From Eucommia ulmoides (Eukaryota > Streptophyta > Magnoliopsida > Garryales > Eucommiaceae): DNA of 64,000 nt. This document shows positions 33,916 to 44,438 of this stretch, piece by piece. A program made the translations under genes and the position numbers. Location of the stretch: NCBI GenBank assembly GCA_016647705.1, contig CM028335.1, forward strand, positions 16,327,905 to 16,391,904, read 5' to 3'. The notes under the pieces were generated by a model, which saw nothing but the letters and a program-made list of their open reading frames with translations, had not been told where the DNA came from and searched no databases. Numbering within the stretch: the first letter of the stretch is position 1; each line of letters begins with the position of its first letter.

Positions 33916-36274
33916 ATGTTTTCTGCTTCTAAGGCCGGCTGGTCGGGGAGTAGCGCGTCCTTAACAGACGTGATAGCCGCGTGCTCCCCAGGCATCCAGA
34001 TGGAGCTCAGCTCGTTTGCAACGGAATCGGACCTCGCTGTTCCTCTGGCCTCTGGGTCGGAAGATGGGCAGGAGCCTGCCGTTCAGTGGACGTCTTCATC
34101 CGAGAAGTCTCAGGGTGAGACCGAAGTAGGGGCACTCCCTACGGTTGGTCTGCCCCGTGGGTCTCGGGGGACGGGACACGAGGCGGGCTCTACCGGCGGT
34201 TCTGTGGCTGCCAGGCCGTCTACTTCCAAGCGTCCTCCCCAGGTGAGCTCGACTTCCCATCGATCGTCCTATATTGTTCCTCAGGGCGCTCTGGTCTAGG
34301 GGCTTAAATCTGAGCTATCGGAGAAAGCGGTCCACAAACTCTACAATAACTACGCGATCCCTAGCTTGGTGGTGCTTCGAGTTGCTGGGCTGGACGACTG
34401 AGCATGTGATCCACCCGATGGGTTTATCGCGGTTTACGACCAACAACTGCAGGCTGAGTTGCAATTTTTCCTCCACCCCTAGGTGGGGGAAGTCTGTTGG
34501 GATTTGGGTCTGTGTACATCACAATTCTCTCCCAATAGTATTCGCATGATCGTGTCATTCCATATCATCTGCCTGGCCGAGAGAATTATGTCGTCCCTCG
34601 ACCTATTTCATACATTGTTCTTGGCGAAGGCTATGCCATACGGGAAGGGCTGGTTTTACCTATCAGCCAGGTGGAAGTTCCTCAAGGGCTACCCGAACTT
34701 CATTAAAGACTGGAAGTCGAGGTTCTTTTTCTTGGGAGGTACCGGGTGGGAGTCCGACGAGAAGCCGTCGTTCGATTTTTCGATCTAGAGGCACTGGGGA
34801 GATCTAGGTAAGCCTTTTCAGCTCGCACCTCATTCCTTTTACCCCGATTTTAGTTCTAATGAGTTTCTTTTTTCGTTCAATGACGAGGAAACGCCAGCCC
34901 AACGCGTAGATCTTATAGGAGAAGAAAGTGATCCTTCGGATGCTGTTTACAAACATCGGTCCCCTGCTCACGTCGTGCTTGTACGACATCTACTTTTGGA
35001 GCAACCCGTCTCTACCGGCGCCAACATTGAACCCGGAGTCACGAAACGGTAAATGAGTTGAGCTAGTCCCAGTCATTTTGTTTAACTTAATTTATTTTCC
35101 TTCCTGCTAATTGGATTTGTATGTTTGTTTGTTCTTCAGTGATGGATCTGGCTGCGATAGCCCGTATGGCGAAGAGAGATGTGGACTCTCGGCAGGCCAC
35201 CCAAAGTACACCGGCCAGACCGAGGACCGAAGAGACGGGGCCCGCCAGTAAGGTCAGGCCTGCCCCCATGTCGAGAAGAGCCGAGACCCTGGTGTCTACA
35301 ATGACCGAGCAGAAAGAGGTCACCGAGAAGGACCCCGCCCCACTCGTCAGAAAAGACAAGGGGAAGAGGAAGATGGGGACATCCGATGCGCCGACCGATC
35401 GTCATAAGAAGAGTCGCCCCACCACACGAAGAAGGGTAGCCACATGGGGGTGGAGAAGAACCAGAGAAATTAATCATCCGAACCAGGCTCTGTCTCGACC
35501 AACCGACGACGCAAAACGCCACCGACAAGTCAGATACCAAGCTTAGATACCAATTGGCGACGCAGAAGATTTACCGACAAGTCAGATGCCAAGCTCTGCG
35601 CAGACATGAATTGGCACACGCTCTCAGTAAGTGATCCTCCTCGATTAGTGTTTAGTACTCGGGAAACTTTTAAGTTTTTAACGACATTGTTGTTGACTGT
35701 GCATGCGTTGTTTGCCTCACTGGAGGTCGGTGCTTGCCTACACCAGGCCATCCAAATGGTCGACAGGCTTGTATAGGAGAGGGAGAAGGACATCCAACTG
35801 CTGGAAGATTACAAGGAGGAGGTGGATCGAGTGACCGGTGAGATGAGCTGCCTCCATGAGGAAAACGAGCGAATACGCATGAAGAAGGAAGCCACCGAGA
35901 AGAAGGCCGAGGAGGCTAGGCAAGCTGAGCACGTGACCCGGACAAAGCTTGAGGAGCTTTGAAGGGACCAAGCGGGCAAGCTTGAGAAAGCCCACGACGA
36001 GGCCCTGGCTGACGCAGTCGCCTTGTACAAGCAAAGTAAAGAATTCACCGGGCTCCGAGACCGTATCACCGTCAGTGTGATCGAGCTTGGTTTCTAGGGA
36101 GTGATCAACTCCTTGCGCCAACAGTTCCCGGAGGTAGACCACACCAAGCTGACCAGCGAGGACCTCGCCGAAACCTAGGCCAGGTAGGATGCCGAGCCGA
36201 GTCGACCTTCTGGAACCTACGAGGAAGAGACCGCGGAGGAGGCCGCCGCCGAGCAGCCCACTAGCCCATCGTGA
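33916..36274 (+). pseudogene. Antisense ORF of the Tat element (gypsy-type transposase-like, coiled coil)
   Basis: The ATG at 33916 (MFSASKAGWSGS) opens a Ser-rich N-terminus. After a TAG at 34297 the same frame continues as GLKSELSEKAVHKLYNNYAI, DGFIAVYDQQLQAELQFFLH, VGEVCWDLGLCTSQFSPNSI and GWFYLSARWKFLKGYPNFI, then DWKSRFFFLGGTGW. That pattern is the plant 'putative gypsy type transposase' domain (PF04195, from memory). A probable intron runs from a GTAAAT at about 35050 to a CAG at about 35139; the next exon starts MDLAAIARMAKRD and is basic. A second intron starts GTAAGT at 35627, with its acceptor eroded near 35700. The last exon is a long coiled coil (LEDYKEEVDRVTGEMSCL, EATEKKAEEARQAEHVTR) ending at a TGA (36272). 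At least five stops kill it. Function of such ORFs is unknown. Confidence 0.75.
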
Positions 36275-36690
36275 TCAACTAACTTAGCTTTAATTACTTT
36301 TTTTCCTCTTTTCTTTCTTTTTGTCCGACCCAACACATAGCAGACTTGTAATTCGTGGGCATAATGATTTTTGTTTATTCTTCCAATTATTCTTTTATGT
36401 CGTGTGCCCCGTCACTTTTGTAAATTTGACTGATCTGAATATAATATCCTTTTGCTCTTCCATTTTCTTGCGTCTGCTTTGTTTGATGATTGCCAACGTC
36501 TTCAAAAAAAAATTTAATTTTTACAAGTGGTAAAGGTTTGCCGAGTTGGAGCACAACTCATGTGCCCGGCAGTCCATACAACCCTTGCCCCCAGTTGACA
36601 GGAGAGCTCACGCTCTTTCGAGCTGTGGTGGTCGACTAGATAGTCCCTGACAGTCTTTCATTACTTGGTATTTATTAGTGGATGTACTTC
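36275..36690. other. Spacer between antisense ORF and tandem repeat
   Basis: The likely 3' UTR of the antisense ORF, T-rich at first. It has no domain on either strand. It lies inside the Tat element. Confidence 0.4.
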
Positions 36691-37180
36691 GGTTGGACAC
36701 TTTGCCCTCCAGACGACCAAGTGGGCTCGCGTCCTCTGAGCTTGCTTGGTGTCTTGCCGGATAGGGTGTTCCTTGATTTTGCCCCCAGACGCCAAAGTGG
36801 GCCCGTGCCATTCGGGCTTTCTTGGTGTCTTTGCCGGATAGGGCGCTTTGATTTTGTCACCCAGACGACCAAGGTAGCTTGTTAAGAGCAAGCTATTGAG
36901 GTCGTCTTTTGTGGGTGATTTGCATAATTTCACCACTTATTCCGTTGATTTTGCCCCCCAGATGATCTGACCAGCCCGTCTTTTCGGGCTTGTCGATATT
37001 CTCCATGGTGCGGCTTTTGATTTTATATAATCCTTGGATCATTCCCGAGGCTAGAGAGCAACCTTTGCCTAGGTTGGTAGCTGGAGCTCGGCCAACCCCC
37101 GGCCTTTGACCGGGGACGGCTTGGTTCCGCCCTTACAGGAAGAGGGGTTTTGGGATCGTTTCACCCCCCAGACGATCTGT
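36691..37180. repeat. Tandem-type repeat within the Tat element
   Basis: The phrase TTTTGCCCCCAGACGACCAA followed by GTGGGC...CTTGGTGTCTTGCCGGATAG recurs with a spacing of about 80 bp near 36705, 36779 and 36855. Shorter echoes (GCCCCCCAGATGATCTG, CCCCCCAGACGATCTG) occur at 36955 and 37165. Tat elements often carry tandem repeats between the coding part and the 3' LTR. The overlapping minus-strand ORFs 36608-36936 are translations of this repeat. Confidence 0.65.
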
Positions 37181-37374
37181 CGATCTCGATTCTTCTGAGC
37201 TGAACGATCTTCTTGTAAAGTAGGCACTCTATTTTGCGAAAAGTAAAATTTTAATTGAACCGAAAAACGCTTGCCTTTTCATTGACTGCAACCTTTTCCA
37301 TTACAACTTTGTGAGATCAAAATACAAAATGTAGGACAAGTTTTATGGACTTCGGTCATTGGATTTGTAGTAGC

Positions 37375-38430
37375 TCTTGAGGTGTTTAGTATTCCAGGCG
37401 TGCCTGAGCGGTGCCCTTTCTTCCGTTTCCAAGTTGTACGTGCCAGGCCAGGCTATGCTAACTACACGGTAGGGACCTTCCCAAGTCGATGCTAGCTTTC
37501 CAGTATTTTTCTCCTTAGTGGCTAAGGTGACCTTCCTCAGGACGAGGTCCCTAACCTCAAAAGTCCGAGGATGGACGTGGCGATTATAATACTGGGTTGT
37601 CCTCTACTGGTAGGCGGCCTGAAGAACCTGAGCTCGCTTTCTCCTTTCTTCGAGTAGGTCAAGGCTCAGAGCCAGGCCGATCTCGTTCTCAGCTAGGTCG
37701 AATGGGTGGGTGGTATGGGGAGACAGTATTCCGACCTCTACGGGGATCATAGTTTCTGAACCAAACGTCATCGCGAAAGGCAACTCGTTGGTCGGGGTCC
37801 GGGCTGTTGTATAATAAGCCTACAGCACAGGATACAAGTCTTCCACCCATAACCCCTTTGATTTTTCCAGCCTAGTCTTTAGATTTTGTAAGATAGTCCG
37901 GTTGGTGACTTCGACCTGTCCATTGGCCTGAGGGTGGCCGGGAGAGGAGAACTTAGTTTCGATCCCCAGCTCGACGCACAGTTAGGCGAACAAGTCGTTA
38001 TCGAACTATTTTCCATTATCAGAGACGATAGCCCTCAGTATGCCAAATCTACAAATCATGTGTTTCCATATGAAGTCTCGAATCCGTTGTTTGGTGATCG
38101 TCGCAAGAGGCTCGGCCTCAACCCACTTAGTGAAGTAGTCGATGGCGATGACCAAAAATTTCCTTTGGGCGATCCCCAGGGAGAACAGGTAGAGAAGGTC
38201 AATGCCCCACTAGGGGAACAACCAGGGGCTGGACTTCAGCACTAGCTCGGTTGGCGGGGTGTGAGAGTGTACGGCGAATCGCTGGCACTTGTCACACTTT
38301 ATCACGAATTCTCCCACGTCTTCCAGTATCTTAGGCCAGTAATATCCATTCAAGAGTAGTTTCTAAACTAGGGACCTGCCCCCTGAGTGATTTCTGCAAA
38401 TCCCCGCGTGGACTTCTCTCATAACGTAGT
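37375..38430 (-). pseudogene. Tat element integrase
   Basis: Read on the minus strand. The zinc-binding part includes GYYWPKILEDVGEFVIKCDK with its C..C pair. The core has WGIDLL, ending the first catalytic Asp segment, then VIAIDYFTKWVEAEPLATIT, IVSDNG (second Asp) and SSPGHPQANGQVEVTNRTIL, where the catalytic Glu is kept. The C-terminal part has SLDLLEERRKRAQVLQAAYQ, YYNRHVHPRTFEVRDLVLRK and LASTWEGPYRVVSIAWPGTY. Several stops (for example after FDNDLFA and DLYPVL) break the frame. The gene ends near 37375 at NTKHLKSYY. Confidence 0.85.
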
Positions 38431-38789
38431 CGGCCTCCTTAGGTCGGAGACACCAGGAATATAGACCAGATAAGGATTCGGTAAAAAACACCATCAATGA
38501 GGGTATACCGCGCTGCCTGGTACCATACTCTTTGAGAGTGAGCCTGGTCGCTGGGTAGCGTCCCGCTGGTGAGATAGCTTACTATGGGGTCCATCCAGGT
38601 CGGCCTAGCATCCAAGGCGCATATTATCGTAGTCTCGTCCGAGGAGGCCGTGCTCAGCTTGGCGAGAATTCAACGGGTACCGTCATCTTGAGTGTGTACT
38701 CGACTGCGGAGGCCAAGTTAGCCAGGGCGTCGGCGTGCCTATTCTCTTCTCGGGGTATTTGGGTATTTGCGTGACTTTCACCTTCTCGA

Positions 38790-39120
38790 AAAGCTTCGTC
38801 AGGTCTTTTACCCTCTCTAGATAGGCTACCATGCTTGGGTCTTTTGCGAGGTAATCACTGTTGACCTAATTGACCATGAGTTGGGAATCGCACATTACCA
38901 GGAGGGATCTTACGTTAAAATCCCAGGCTAATCGAAGCTCGGCCAATAACGCTTTGTATTTGGCCTCGTTATTCGTGGCTTCGAATCTGAGCCTGAGAGT
39001 GTATTTGATCTCTTCTTTATCTGGGGCCACGAGGACTATGCCAGCCCTTGAGCCGCTCTAATTGGAGGATCCGTCGGTAAAGAGTTGCCACGAGTCGGGT
39101 CCGAGATCGTCTTGGGCTTT
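38790..39120 (-). pseudogene. Tat element second RNase H-like domain
   Basis: After a linker the minus strand reads DSWQLFTDGSSN, a stop, then SGSRAGIVLVAPDKEEIKYT, EATNNEAKYKALLAELRLA and SLLVMCDSQLMVNQVNSDYL. This is a complete RNase H pattern (Asp in FTDGS, Glu in NNEAKYKALL, Asp in CDSQL) in addition to the one directly after RT. A second, archaeal-type RNase H is described for the plant Tat lineage. Confidence 0.8.
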
Positions 39121-39129
39121 GGTCAACTC

Positions 39130-40536
39130 GGCCAATACTCCGACCCATCTCGGGCTTTCGAGGAGATGCTCGGGATGACTTAGGTCAGGAACGGTCTCCT
39201 CCTCGAGGAAGGTCAGCTCGGCTATGAAATCAGCGAGGACCTGTCCCTTGATCGCCGTCCTGGGGTGATATTCGATATGGAATTGGGCCAACTCCAGGCT
39301 ATACTTCATTAACTTCCCCGAGATTTTAGGAGAGTGGAGGATCTACCTCAATGGCTGGTCAATTAGCACCACAATTGTATGAGCTTGAAAGTATTGACGT
39401 AGCTTCTTCAAGGCGATCAGGAGGGCGTAGGTTAGCTTTTTGAATTTCATGTACCTCATCTTTACATCAGTTAGGACACGACTTGAGTAGTAGATCGGGC
39501 TCTGAACACCCACGTCCTCCTTGACCAGGGCGACACTAACGGTTGTCGGGGAGGTCGCGATGTAGAGGAACAGGTCTTCGGCCTTTTGGGGCATAGTGAG
39601 CAGGGGAGCCAACGAAAGATATATTTTCAACTCTTCGAAGGCACGGTCATACTCCTCGGTCCATTCAAATGCTTTGTTTCCCTGGAGAATTTTGAAAAAT
39701 GGGAGGTATTTTTCGGACGACCTGAAAATGAACTGGTTCAGGGTGGCTAGCCGACCCGTTAGTATCTGGACCTCCTTCTTAGTCCGAGGAGGTGCTATAC
39801 CGATCATTGCACTGATTTGGTAGGGGTTCATGTCAATGTCGCGCTAGGAGACCATAAAGCCTAGGAACTTACCAACGGACACGCCGAAAATATATTTGTT
39901 CGGATTCAGCTTCATGCAGTGAGCCCAAAGCTTGTCGAAGCAGGCCTAGAAGTGGTTGAGGTGCTCTTCAGCTCGGCTACTTTTCATGAGCATATCGTCG
40001 ATGTATACCTCCATCGTGTTCCCGATCTTTTTCTTGAATATTTTATTAACAAGCCTCTAATAGGTCACTCTGGCATTGCGGAGGCCAAAGGGCATGACTT
40101 TATAGCAGTAAGTACCCCGGTCGGTGATGAAAAAGGTCTTGCTTTTGTCTGGAGGATATATGGAGATTTGGTTGTAGCCGGCATAAGCATCAAGGAAGTG
40201 AAGTTGCTCGTGCCCCGCCGTAGCGTCGATCACAATGTCGATCCTCGAAAGTGGAAAGAAGTCTTTCGGGTAGGCCTTGTTTAAATATTTGAAATCGATG
40301 CAAAGTCGTTATTTGTTGCCGGCCTTGGGGGCCAACACGACGTTAGCGAGATAGTCCAAAAACTTAACCTCTTCCACGACGTCTGATCTGATAAGCTTAT
40401 CCATCTCCTCTTCTATTATCTTCTGCCGGTCTGGGTGGAATTTCATCTTCTCTTGGTGAACGGGTGGGTAGTGAACGTCGACGTGCAGCTAGTGCATGGC
40501 AACACTCAGATCAATACTGGGAAGCTCGTTCTGAGA
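39130..40536 (-). pseudogene. Tat element reverse transcriptase and first RNase H
   Basis: The RT runs FHPDRQKIIEEEMDKLIRSD, LCIDFKYLNKAYPKDFFPLS, DAYAGYNQISIYPPDKSKTF, VMPFGLRNARVTY and the catalytic YIDDMLMKSS at about 39990-40007. RT continues with LNPNKYIFGVSVGKFLGFMV and TKKEVQILTGRLATLNQFIF. The RNase H segment begins near LFLYIATSPTTVSVALV and runs to SLELAQFHIEYHPRTAIKGQ. Stops occur at several sites, including one before CIDF and one after VTY. Confidence 0.88.
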
Positions 40537-41270
40537 TTAGGCAAACACGTCGTGGTTTCTTACCAACAGCTCGGTGAGGTCGGATCGTTCTTTCAGGCTT
40601 AGCCGAGCTCCAATCCTCACCGTTATCTCTGTGATAGTGGGATGAATGGTAACTTCGATCAGATCTTCGTGGGGCCGCGGGATGAGCTTATCGTCACGCG
40701 GATCGTCGATCGGAATGGGCTCCACCCCGTCAGCGAGGACCACGAGCTCCCCATCTAAACGAGGGGTACACAGCTCGGGCCCCGACTGTAATTGCAATTT
40801 TTTCTCCAAGGCCCTTCTTGCACAGGACCGCGCGGCTTCTTGGTTTCTTTGTACCTCTCCCAACCCCTAATCCGTGGGGAATTTCATTTTCTGGTGATAG
40901 AGGGAGCATACGGCCTTAAGGGCGGCCACAGTAGGTCGACCCATGATTACGTTGTACGGCGATAGCCTATCAATGATAAGGAATTTGGACTAGACGGTGG
41001 TAACGTCAGGGCTGGAACCAACGGTGACGGGTAGAGATACCCAGCCGACCGAACTGACCACATTGCCACCAAACCCGATAAGTGGGGATCTGACGGGCTA
41101 TACGAAGCTCAATTCTATGCCCATTTTATCAAAGGCTACTTGAAGAGAATATCTGTCGAGCTGCCTCCGTCGACTAGTATCCTCGCTAACTTGAAATGGT
41201 TGATTAAGGCTGCAATGATTAGGGTGTCGTCATGTGGAACATGCACCCCCTTTAGGTCGGCCTCACTAAA
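40537..41270 (-). pseudogene. Tat element protease and protease-RT linker
   Basis: The protease is visible at about 41130-41240 as DDTLIIAALINHFKLARILV then DGGSSTDILF; DGG is the retropepsin active-site triplet in this lineage. Frame shifts and stops follow (about 40880-41120). The linker to RT is open from 40863 to 40537 and contains ARRALEKKLQLQSGPELCTP and EVTIHPTITEITVRIGARLS. The linker runs directly into the RT domain. Confidence 0.8.
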
Positions 41271-41589
41271 TGAGATAATATTGTGGGAGGCTACATCTAC
41301 CGTATTAACCTCATAGATGCCCTGGTCCGCCTTCCTTTTACTCTTGCCCCGTATCTCTTCCGAGAAGAAGACGTTTCTCCTCCGAAACCCAGGCCACCGT
41401 GGATAACGTTTTTTTCGCCGTCGACTCTCAGATTGGAGTCGTCCCTGGATCGTTCACCATGGGGTTGAGCCCGGTTATCGTTACACTTCTGACGATGTCC
41501 TCGGCGTCCGTCACGTCAATCACTAGAGCCGGCTTGATCCTAACTGGGTCGGCGAACGTAACTCCCGAGGTAGCCTCTGCAGATGAGGG

Positions 41590-43198
41590 CTTCAATTTTT
41601 TCCTTCAGCTGGAAGCACTCGTCGGTGGCATGACCGTTGCTCCTGTGGAAGTCGTAGTATTTATCAGTCGACTTACTGAGGGGCTTCCCTCTTTGGGGAG
41701 GCCCGTCCGAGAAAAGGCCTTTTCCAGTGTTCTCGACGAAGATGGTTGTAACAGAAGTGATCAGGGGAGTATAGACGACTTGATGGGGACCCGAAGGCGA
41801 CCTCCGGTCTCCGGGCAGCAGGCCTAACCTCCCCTCCGCCTAGAGTCTCCTCGACGCTTGGGATTGGCTCGTTCTCTCGTCAGCTCGGGACTTCTTCCTA
41901 AGAAGGTCTTCTTTCTCTTTCGTGATCTTATTGACGAGGTCGGATTTGTAGAAATTGGCGCTAAGGTCAAGTGCCTAGCGGAGGCTAGAGGCTGGTCTGG
42001 AATTCAGGTCATATAGGAGCCTCCGGTGCCTTAGTCCGCTAACGAAAGCATTGAGCGCCACTTCATCAAAAACTCCTTCACTTGCGAGGGACTCCATCCA
42101 AAATCGGTGCACGTAATCAACAAGATTCTCATTTTCCTCCTGCCTAACGCCAAGGAAGTGAGATGTGGTCTTCAGCCTATGACGTGACCGGTTGAATCTC
42201 TCCATGAACTGCTGCTCGAGCTGGAGGAATGTGGAGATTGAGGTCGGTGAGAAGTCGTTGAACCATGACCTATCCGAGCCAGTTAATCAGAGAGGAAAGA
42301 ATTTACACCTTATGGCGTTGGTGGCAGCGTACACATCCATGTGGGAAATATACACAGAAAGAGGATCCAGTGAGTCGATTGTGCCGTCGTACTGGGCTGC
42401 CGAGGGGTTGGAAAATCGATACGGAACCACCTCTTCCATGATTTCTGAAGTGAAGGGAGACCAGACTCCGATATGAAGCCCAGGGACTCCCTCGGTGTTG
42501 CGTATGAGACTGAGGGCGGCTTCCATCTCTGTCAGGCATCACTCTATTGGGGTCATCACCCTATCCGAGGCAACAATCTAACTAGCGACAAGTCTGGGCT
42601 CCCTCCTACGAGTTTGTGGTGGGGAGTGAGAGTCCATCTTCCTGATTTGAGAAGATCGATGCTCAAAATGTTCATAGCGGCTATACTCCCGTGTCGGCGG
42701 TGATCCTGGCCAGTCTTCTGACCACCATACGCGAGCTGATCTCGAGACGGTTGCTGAAGCGACGGGAGGGTCAAGATCCCACTCCCTAAGTGCTCAGTTA
42801 GCGGCTTGAGGCAGAGCCTGTGCCATCTATCCGTGAGAAACTAGTACTCAATCACTGGACTCCTGTGGGCGGGCCCTCTCCTCAACGATGTGGAGGTCCG
42901 GCCCCCCTTCAACTGGGGGTGGAGGAATGTGGGAGAGAAGGATGTCGAAGTATTCCTAGAACTTACCGAGCTGGCGTTCCACATTGTTAAGCCTGGCGGC
43001 ATCGACGGCGCCAGACGCCTGGCCCGAGCAGAGTCTTTCATTACGCCTTTCAGCGTCTGCATCTTCTTCGTTGGTCACTTGGCGAGCAGTGGCCCTAGTT
43101 TTCGACCTTGGTACCCGCGACATATCTTCCCCGGGCTGTCTATTCACTGAGTGACTTATGTTTTCTAATCGGTGAGAGTGACCAGACCTTGTGTTCAT
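41590..43198 (-). pseudogene. Tat element gag
   Basis: Begins MNTRSGHSHRLENISHSVNR close to the primer site. The capsid (retrotransposon gag) domain is clearest at 42205-41975 (MERFNRSRHRLKTTSHFLGV, NLVDYVHRFWMESLASEG, VALNAFVSGLRHRRLLYDLN). Near 41690-41610 is DKYYDFHRSNGHATDECFQL followed by KEKIEALI, the usual C-terminal Cys/His-containing stretch of Tat gag proteins. Frameshifts and stops separate the pieces. The plus-strand ORFs in this interval are shadows. Confidence 0.8.
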
Positions 43199-43251
43199 TA
43201 AACCTTAGCGAAGCAAGTAGCTGATGATTCAGAGAAGGCTTTTAGTACCGC

Positions 43252-43272
43252 TTCCCACAGACGGCGCCAAAC
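43252..43272 (-). promoter_or_regulatory. Primer-binding site of the Tat element
   Basis: Directly inside the 5' LTR the minus strand reads GTTTGGCGCCGTCTGTGGGA. TGGCGCC.. primer sites are widely found in Tat and Athila gypsy elements. The position one base from the LTR end is right for minus-strand DNA priming. Confidence 0.75.
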
Positions 43273-43975
43273 TGTTAGTGTCGAAATTTGGTCCAACCAA
43301 CAGTATGGTCCGAACACTCTCGGATTAAGGGTGAGAGGGGTATTGCCCCTATTTCCTCACATGCCGCAGTCGGGTCGAAGGGCCGATTAGGCTTGAGATC
43401 GAGCTCGGGTCTTGGTTTCCTTCCTAGCTCCTGGCCGTTGTCCTGGCTGAGCTCCTCGTCGTCACCTGCACAAGGGACGATCGGGTTTTTCCCGACTTGT
43501 CCCCTCTGGTGTGAGAGTAAGAATCCAGGATAGGCCGGAGAGTTACTGTTACCTCGACCTGTCTGACCGATCTGAGACATAGTCTCTCTCTCTAGAATGG
43601 TTTTCTCATCCCCTTAAAGTGTTGAAGAAGCCTCATATTTATAGGCGAGAGCGTGATTAGCATAAACAAGATTAAGACCTTAAGTTCGGATTACCAGTAA
43701 GCAGTTAGGCGCGTGGGCGGCACGACGGATTAGAGCTATGGGCCTGGGCCCTGGGCCCCTTACTATTGATGATGAGGCCTCCGTCCGACCTGCCGAGGTA
43801 ATGGGCCAGGTCGATCCCAGGCAAGATGTCTGTCTGGGCATTCCGTCCTCCAACGGGCTGCCGAACAATGATCATCCCGGGCTGCCTATACACCGGGATG
43901 GTAGGAGCGATGACATCGTGGTGGATAAGACTATAGTGGCTGACACGTGGAGGAGGCCCGACTTTACCCACATTA
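43273..43975 (-). repeat. Tat element 5' LTR
   Basis: Pairs with 32800-33499. On the minus strand the first bases read TAATGTGGG where the other copy has TGATGTGGG, a single point change in the terminal TG. TATA box on the minus strand at about 43635-43644 (CTATAAATATG). Confidence 0.9.
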
Positions 43976-43980
43976 GTGTG

Positions 43981-44429
43981 AATTCAATAACATTTGGCAT
44001 GACAATTCATAAAATATTGAAAGAATATTTGTTCATAGTGAACGACATTAACTCAGATATTTTATTGTTTGATGCAAAAAATTATATAAGAATTGAAATA
44101 TCGTAACACGTCAAAATTCGAACAATTTACATTCTGTGATATATACTTAAATATAGGACATTTATTTTTTTAATTTTCATAAAATATATTAGAACATGAG
44201 GTCATAGGTACGGATGAAAAGCACTGTGATGTCCCTAATTTTTAAAGTATAAGAGGATAAATTGAAAATGGATCCAAGTACAGGAAGATAAAGTGCACTT
44301 ACACATTCTTTCATACATAATCGGGACGCATATTTTATGCAAATTATGGCTTTAAAAATGAGTTTGAAATTTTTGTATTTAATTATATATGTGTCATTCA
44401 AAACTATGTATTGCACTTGACCTAGGAGA
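43981..44429. other. AT-rich spacer between two elements, nothing recognised
   Basis: Lies between the Tat element and the Mutator-like element. The small minus-strand ORF here (44189-44476) runs into the MULE end and has no domain. Confidence 0.35.
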
Positions 44430-44438
44430 CAAAGAAAA

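Larger units (their letters stand above)
32800..43975 (-). mobile_element. Ty3/gypsy retrotransposon, Tat type, TSD GTGTG
   Basis: LTRs of 700 and 703 bp (32800-33499, 43273-43975) enclose about 9.8 kb. GTGTG stands outside both (32795-32799 and 43976-43980). The minus strand carries gag, protease, RT, RNase H, a second RNase H-like domain and integrase. The primer site next to the 5' LTR reads TTTGGCGCCGTCTGTGGG. Between integrase and the 3' LTR there is a tandem repeat and a separate ORF on the plus strand. A second RNase H and an extra antisense ORF are hallmarks of the Tat lineage. Many stops, mostly at codons one C-to-T change away from sense, break all ORFs. The LTRs look about 88-90% alike over their first 100 bases, so this is an old copy. 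Confidence 0.92.

Noticed and set aside
35087..36142. Minus-strand ORFs of up to 134 residues
   Set aside because: They lie opposite the antisense ORF of the Tat element, have Leu/Ser-rich composition and no domain; they are shadows of the plus-strand coiled-coil frame.
36608..36936. Three overlapping minus-strand ORFs with similar words
   Set aside because: They are translations of the 80 bp tandem repeat in different frames.
42192..43533. Plus-strand ORFs in the gag region and adjoining 5' LTR
   Set aside because: Gag domains are on the minus strand; these frames show no motif and overlap the gag frames or the LTR.
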